A DNA stretch of 64,000 nucleotides, from NCBI RefSeq assembly GCF_020687045.1, contig NZ_JAJEPW010000009.1, positions 1 through 64,000 of the forward strand, read 5' to 3'. Below the pieces are notes generated by a model. The model saw only the letters and a program-made list of their open reading frames with translations, made no database searches and had not been told where the DNA came from. Shown piece after piece: positions 62,899 through 64,000 of this stretch. Origin of the DNA: Vescimonas cirricatena. Its GTDB lineage: Bacteria > Bacillota > Clostridia > Oscillospirales > Oscillospiraceae. Each line of letters begins with the position of its first letter. Positions within the stretch are counted from its first letter, which is position 1. Both the position numbers and the translations under genes were made by a program.

Positions 62899-62953
62899 GA
62901 CAAGTCTAACGAGAATAGAAGTACAAAGGCAGCATACCGGACAAGTCTAACGA
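62899..62953. repeat. 14-bp direct repeat at the methyltransferase end
   Basis: GACAAGTCTAACGA at 62899-62912 and 62940-62953, 41 bases apart. The second copy contains the stop codon of the methyltransferase gene. Possibly a small duplication or a binding site pair. Confidence 0.45.
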
Positions 62954-64000
62954 ACATATGCGCCCATTTGGATGGCCTGCACCAAACAGTGCATCACGAA
63001 GTCCACACAGGGGATGGCCACACTGTTGCCCAAGGCCTTATACCTTGCGCTGTCGGATGCACCGGGGATGTCCGTCCACCCGTCCGGGAAGCCCTGCAAT
63101 CTCTCACATTCCAATGGAGTCAGGCGGCGAATGAGATGGGCATGGACATCTGCCTTTTGGCAAACGAGATCGACGGCATCTTTACACTGCCGTGCGCTCT
63201 GTGTGCTGACCACATCATTCTCCCTGAAGTCATCCACACGCTGGCGGCTGTAGACCGCATGGTGATCTGTGGCAGTCAGGGTATAGGCGATGTCCTGCTG
63301 GTATCCAATGCCGTTCCCGCCGTTCTGCGGCTGGCGGTCTATGGCATTTCCCGTAATGCAGATCACAGGTTCCTGCTCCACCAGCGGTACATTGTTTCCG
63401 CCCGTCCCATAGCGGGCCGACATGGTAGGCGCAACCTCCTCCATCTGCCGGTAGCGGGCATCAATGCCGTGGTTTTCATACACCAGCGGCTGATGGCCGT
63501 GCTCCTGCGCCCGCAGTGTGCCTGTCATACCCTCGGAAATTTCCATGATCTGACCGCCTTGATCGTTGATGCACAGCACAGATGGCATACAGTTCCCACT
63601 GGCACCCGCCTTCAGTGTCGGAGCAACGCTTTCGTGGTATCCGATGCTCCCGGCACTGGCCCCGGCACCTGCAGAAAAACCGGCAACAAAGGTCTGCTGT
63701 TTTATTCCCGGCTGTGCATTTAGAGCACCCGCCACATCATGTAAGTCACGAACCTCATCTCTTTGGTTGGCCGCAAAGGCTATAACGCCATTCCTGCCGG
63801 TGGACATCCCACAGTTCACGCCCAAGGTCGCTGCCACATCGCCGGTCAAGTCTCCGTTGTAGCCGTCAAAGCCCTCAGTGTTTTCACTTGCCTGCGTCAC
63901 GAAAGTCTGCATCTGCATATTTGAGGTGGCCATCAGCGCACCAGACACCCCTTGCAGGTCGATGCCCTCGTCCCGCTGGTTGATGTGATAGGCATCTATA
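62947..64000 (-). CDS. Cytosine-5 DNA methyltransferase, C-terminal part, 5' end outside window
   Basis: The frame is open to base 64000. The end holds the late motifs: RRLTPLECERLQGFPDGW and ARYKALGNSVAIPC (motifs IX-X). Before them lies an unusually long target-recognition region built of repeats around V/Y-A-x-T/A-L-x-A (SVAPTLKAGA, GMTGTLRAQE, VAPTMSARYG, IAYTLTATDH). Two units share NQRDE-DL-V-GAL-A...QTFV. The catalytic PCQ motif is outside the window. It may protect the element against restriction on entry. Confidence 0.85.
   Translation of the reverse strand, partial: IDAYHINQRDEGIDLQGVSGALMATSNMQMQTFVTQASENTEGFDGYNGDLTGDVAATLGVNCGMSTGRNGVIAFAANQRDEVRDLHDVAGALNAQPGIKQQTFVAGFSAGAGASAGSIGYHESVAPTLKAGASGNCMPSVLCINDQGGQIMEISEGMTGTLRAQEHGHQPLVYENHGIDARYRQMEEVAPTMSARYGTGGNNVPLVEQEPVICITGNAIDRQPQNGGNGIGYQQDIAYTLTATDHHAVYSRQRVDDFRENDVVSTQSARQCKDAVDLVCQKADVHAHLIRRLTPLECERLQGFPDGWTDIPGASDSARYKALGNSVAIPCVDFVMHCLVQAIQMGAYVR

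Overview
The window looks like the chromosome of a gut-type Firmicute, most likely an Oscillospirales clostridium. The reasons are moderately GC-rich coding DNA, the kinds of integrative conjugative element (ICE) present, dockerin and GLUG surface proteins, and strong AGGAGG ribosome sites. No rRNA, tRNA or CRISPR array was seen. Species cannot be named from sequence alone.

Layout. (1) 1-7.7 kb, minus strand: the end of one ICE (here ICE-A). It has a VirD4 coupling protein cut by foreign sequence at the left edge, a PcfB-like protein, an XRE regulator, ParB, a frameshifted RepA, a truncated serine recombinase, a sigma-like factor, a zinc-ribbon protein and an ImmA/IrrE metallopeptidase behind a promoter with a perfect LexA-type box. 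(2) 8.0-12.5 kb, plus strand: two copies of a two-gene membrane cassette (a repeat-containing membrane protein plus a DUF3592 protein), lying among fragments of surface proteins. (3) 12.7-14.5 kb: an IS256-family insertion sequence sitting in a second copy of the ICE-B tail. (4) 14.6-40.7 kb, minus strand: a 26-kb run of surface and envelope genes. (5) 41-43.5 kb: a tyrosine recombinase gene bounded by a perfect 29-bp inverted repeat. (6) 43.5-49.8 kb, AT-richer: signal peptidase, ABC exporter, two small secreted proteins and an ECF sigma/anti-sigma pair. (7) 50.1-64 kb, minus strand: the transfer module of a second ICE (ICE-B) with VirD4, toprim protein, MobP-type relaxase, RHH accessory protein, NlpC/P60 hydrolase, VirB4, PrgI and a cytosine methyltransferase, plus an opposite-facing dinD-like gene.

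The surface island is the most unusual part. It has two dockerin proteins that also carry cohesin-like domains, three other dockerin or dockerin-like proteins (one with a PQQ-type propeller, one with GLUG repeats), a MoxR ATPase/DUF58/transglutaminase trio, and two separate neighbouring pairs of an alpha/alpha-toroid protein with a DUF4430 protein. In animals these two folds are joined in one chain as intrinsic factor/transcobalamin. A split, surface-displayed corrinoid- or other ligand-binding system is therefore a reasonable inference, not a demonstrated one. The transglutaminase has serine where the catalytic cysteine is expected.

Several genes are interrupted by single-base shifts or single stop codons (repA, the toroid lipoprotein, the DUF4430 lipoprotein, the DUF4430 tail, an XRE gene, one ICE-B gene). 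Some lie near homopolymers, so assembly error must be separated from real decay. A direct repeat of about 180 bp (12.8 and 50.1 kb) brackets 37.3 kb and may mark how the island was acquired or could be lost.
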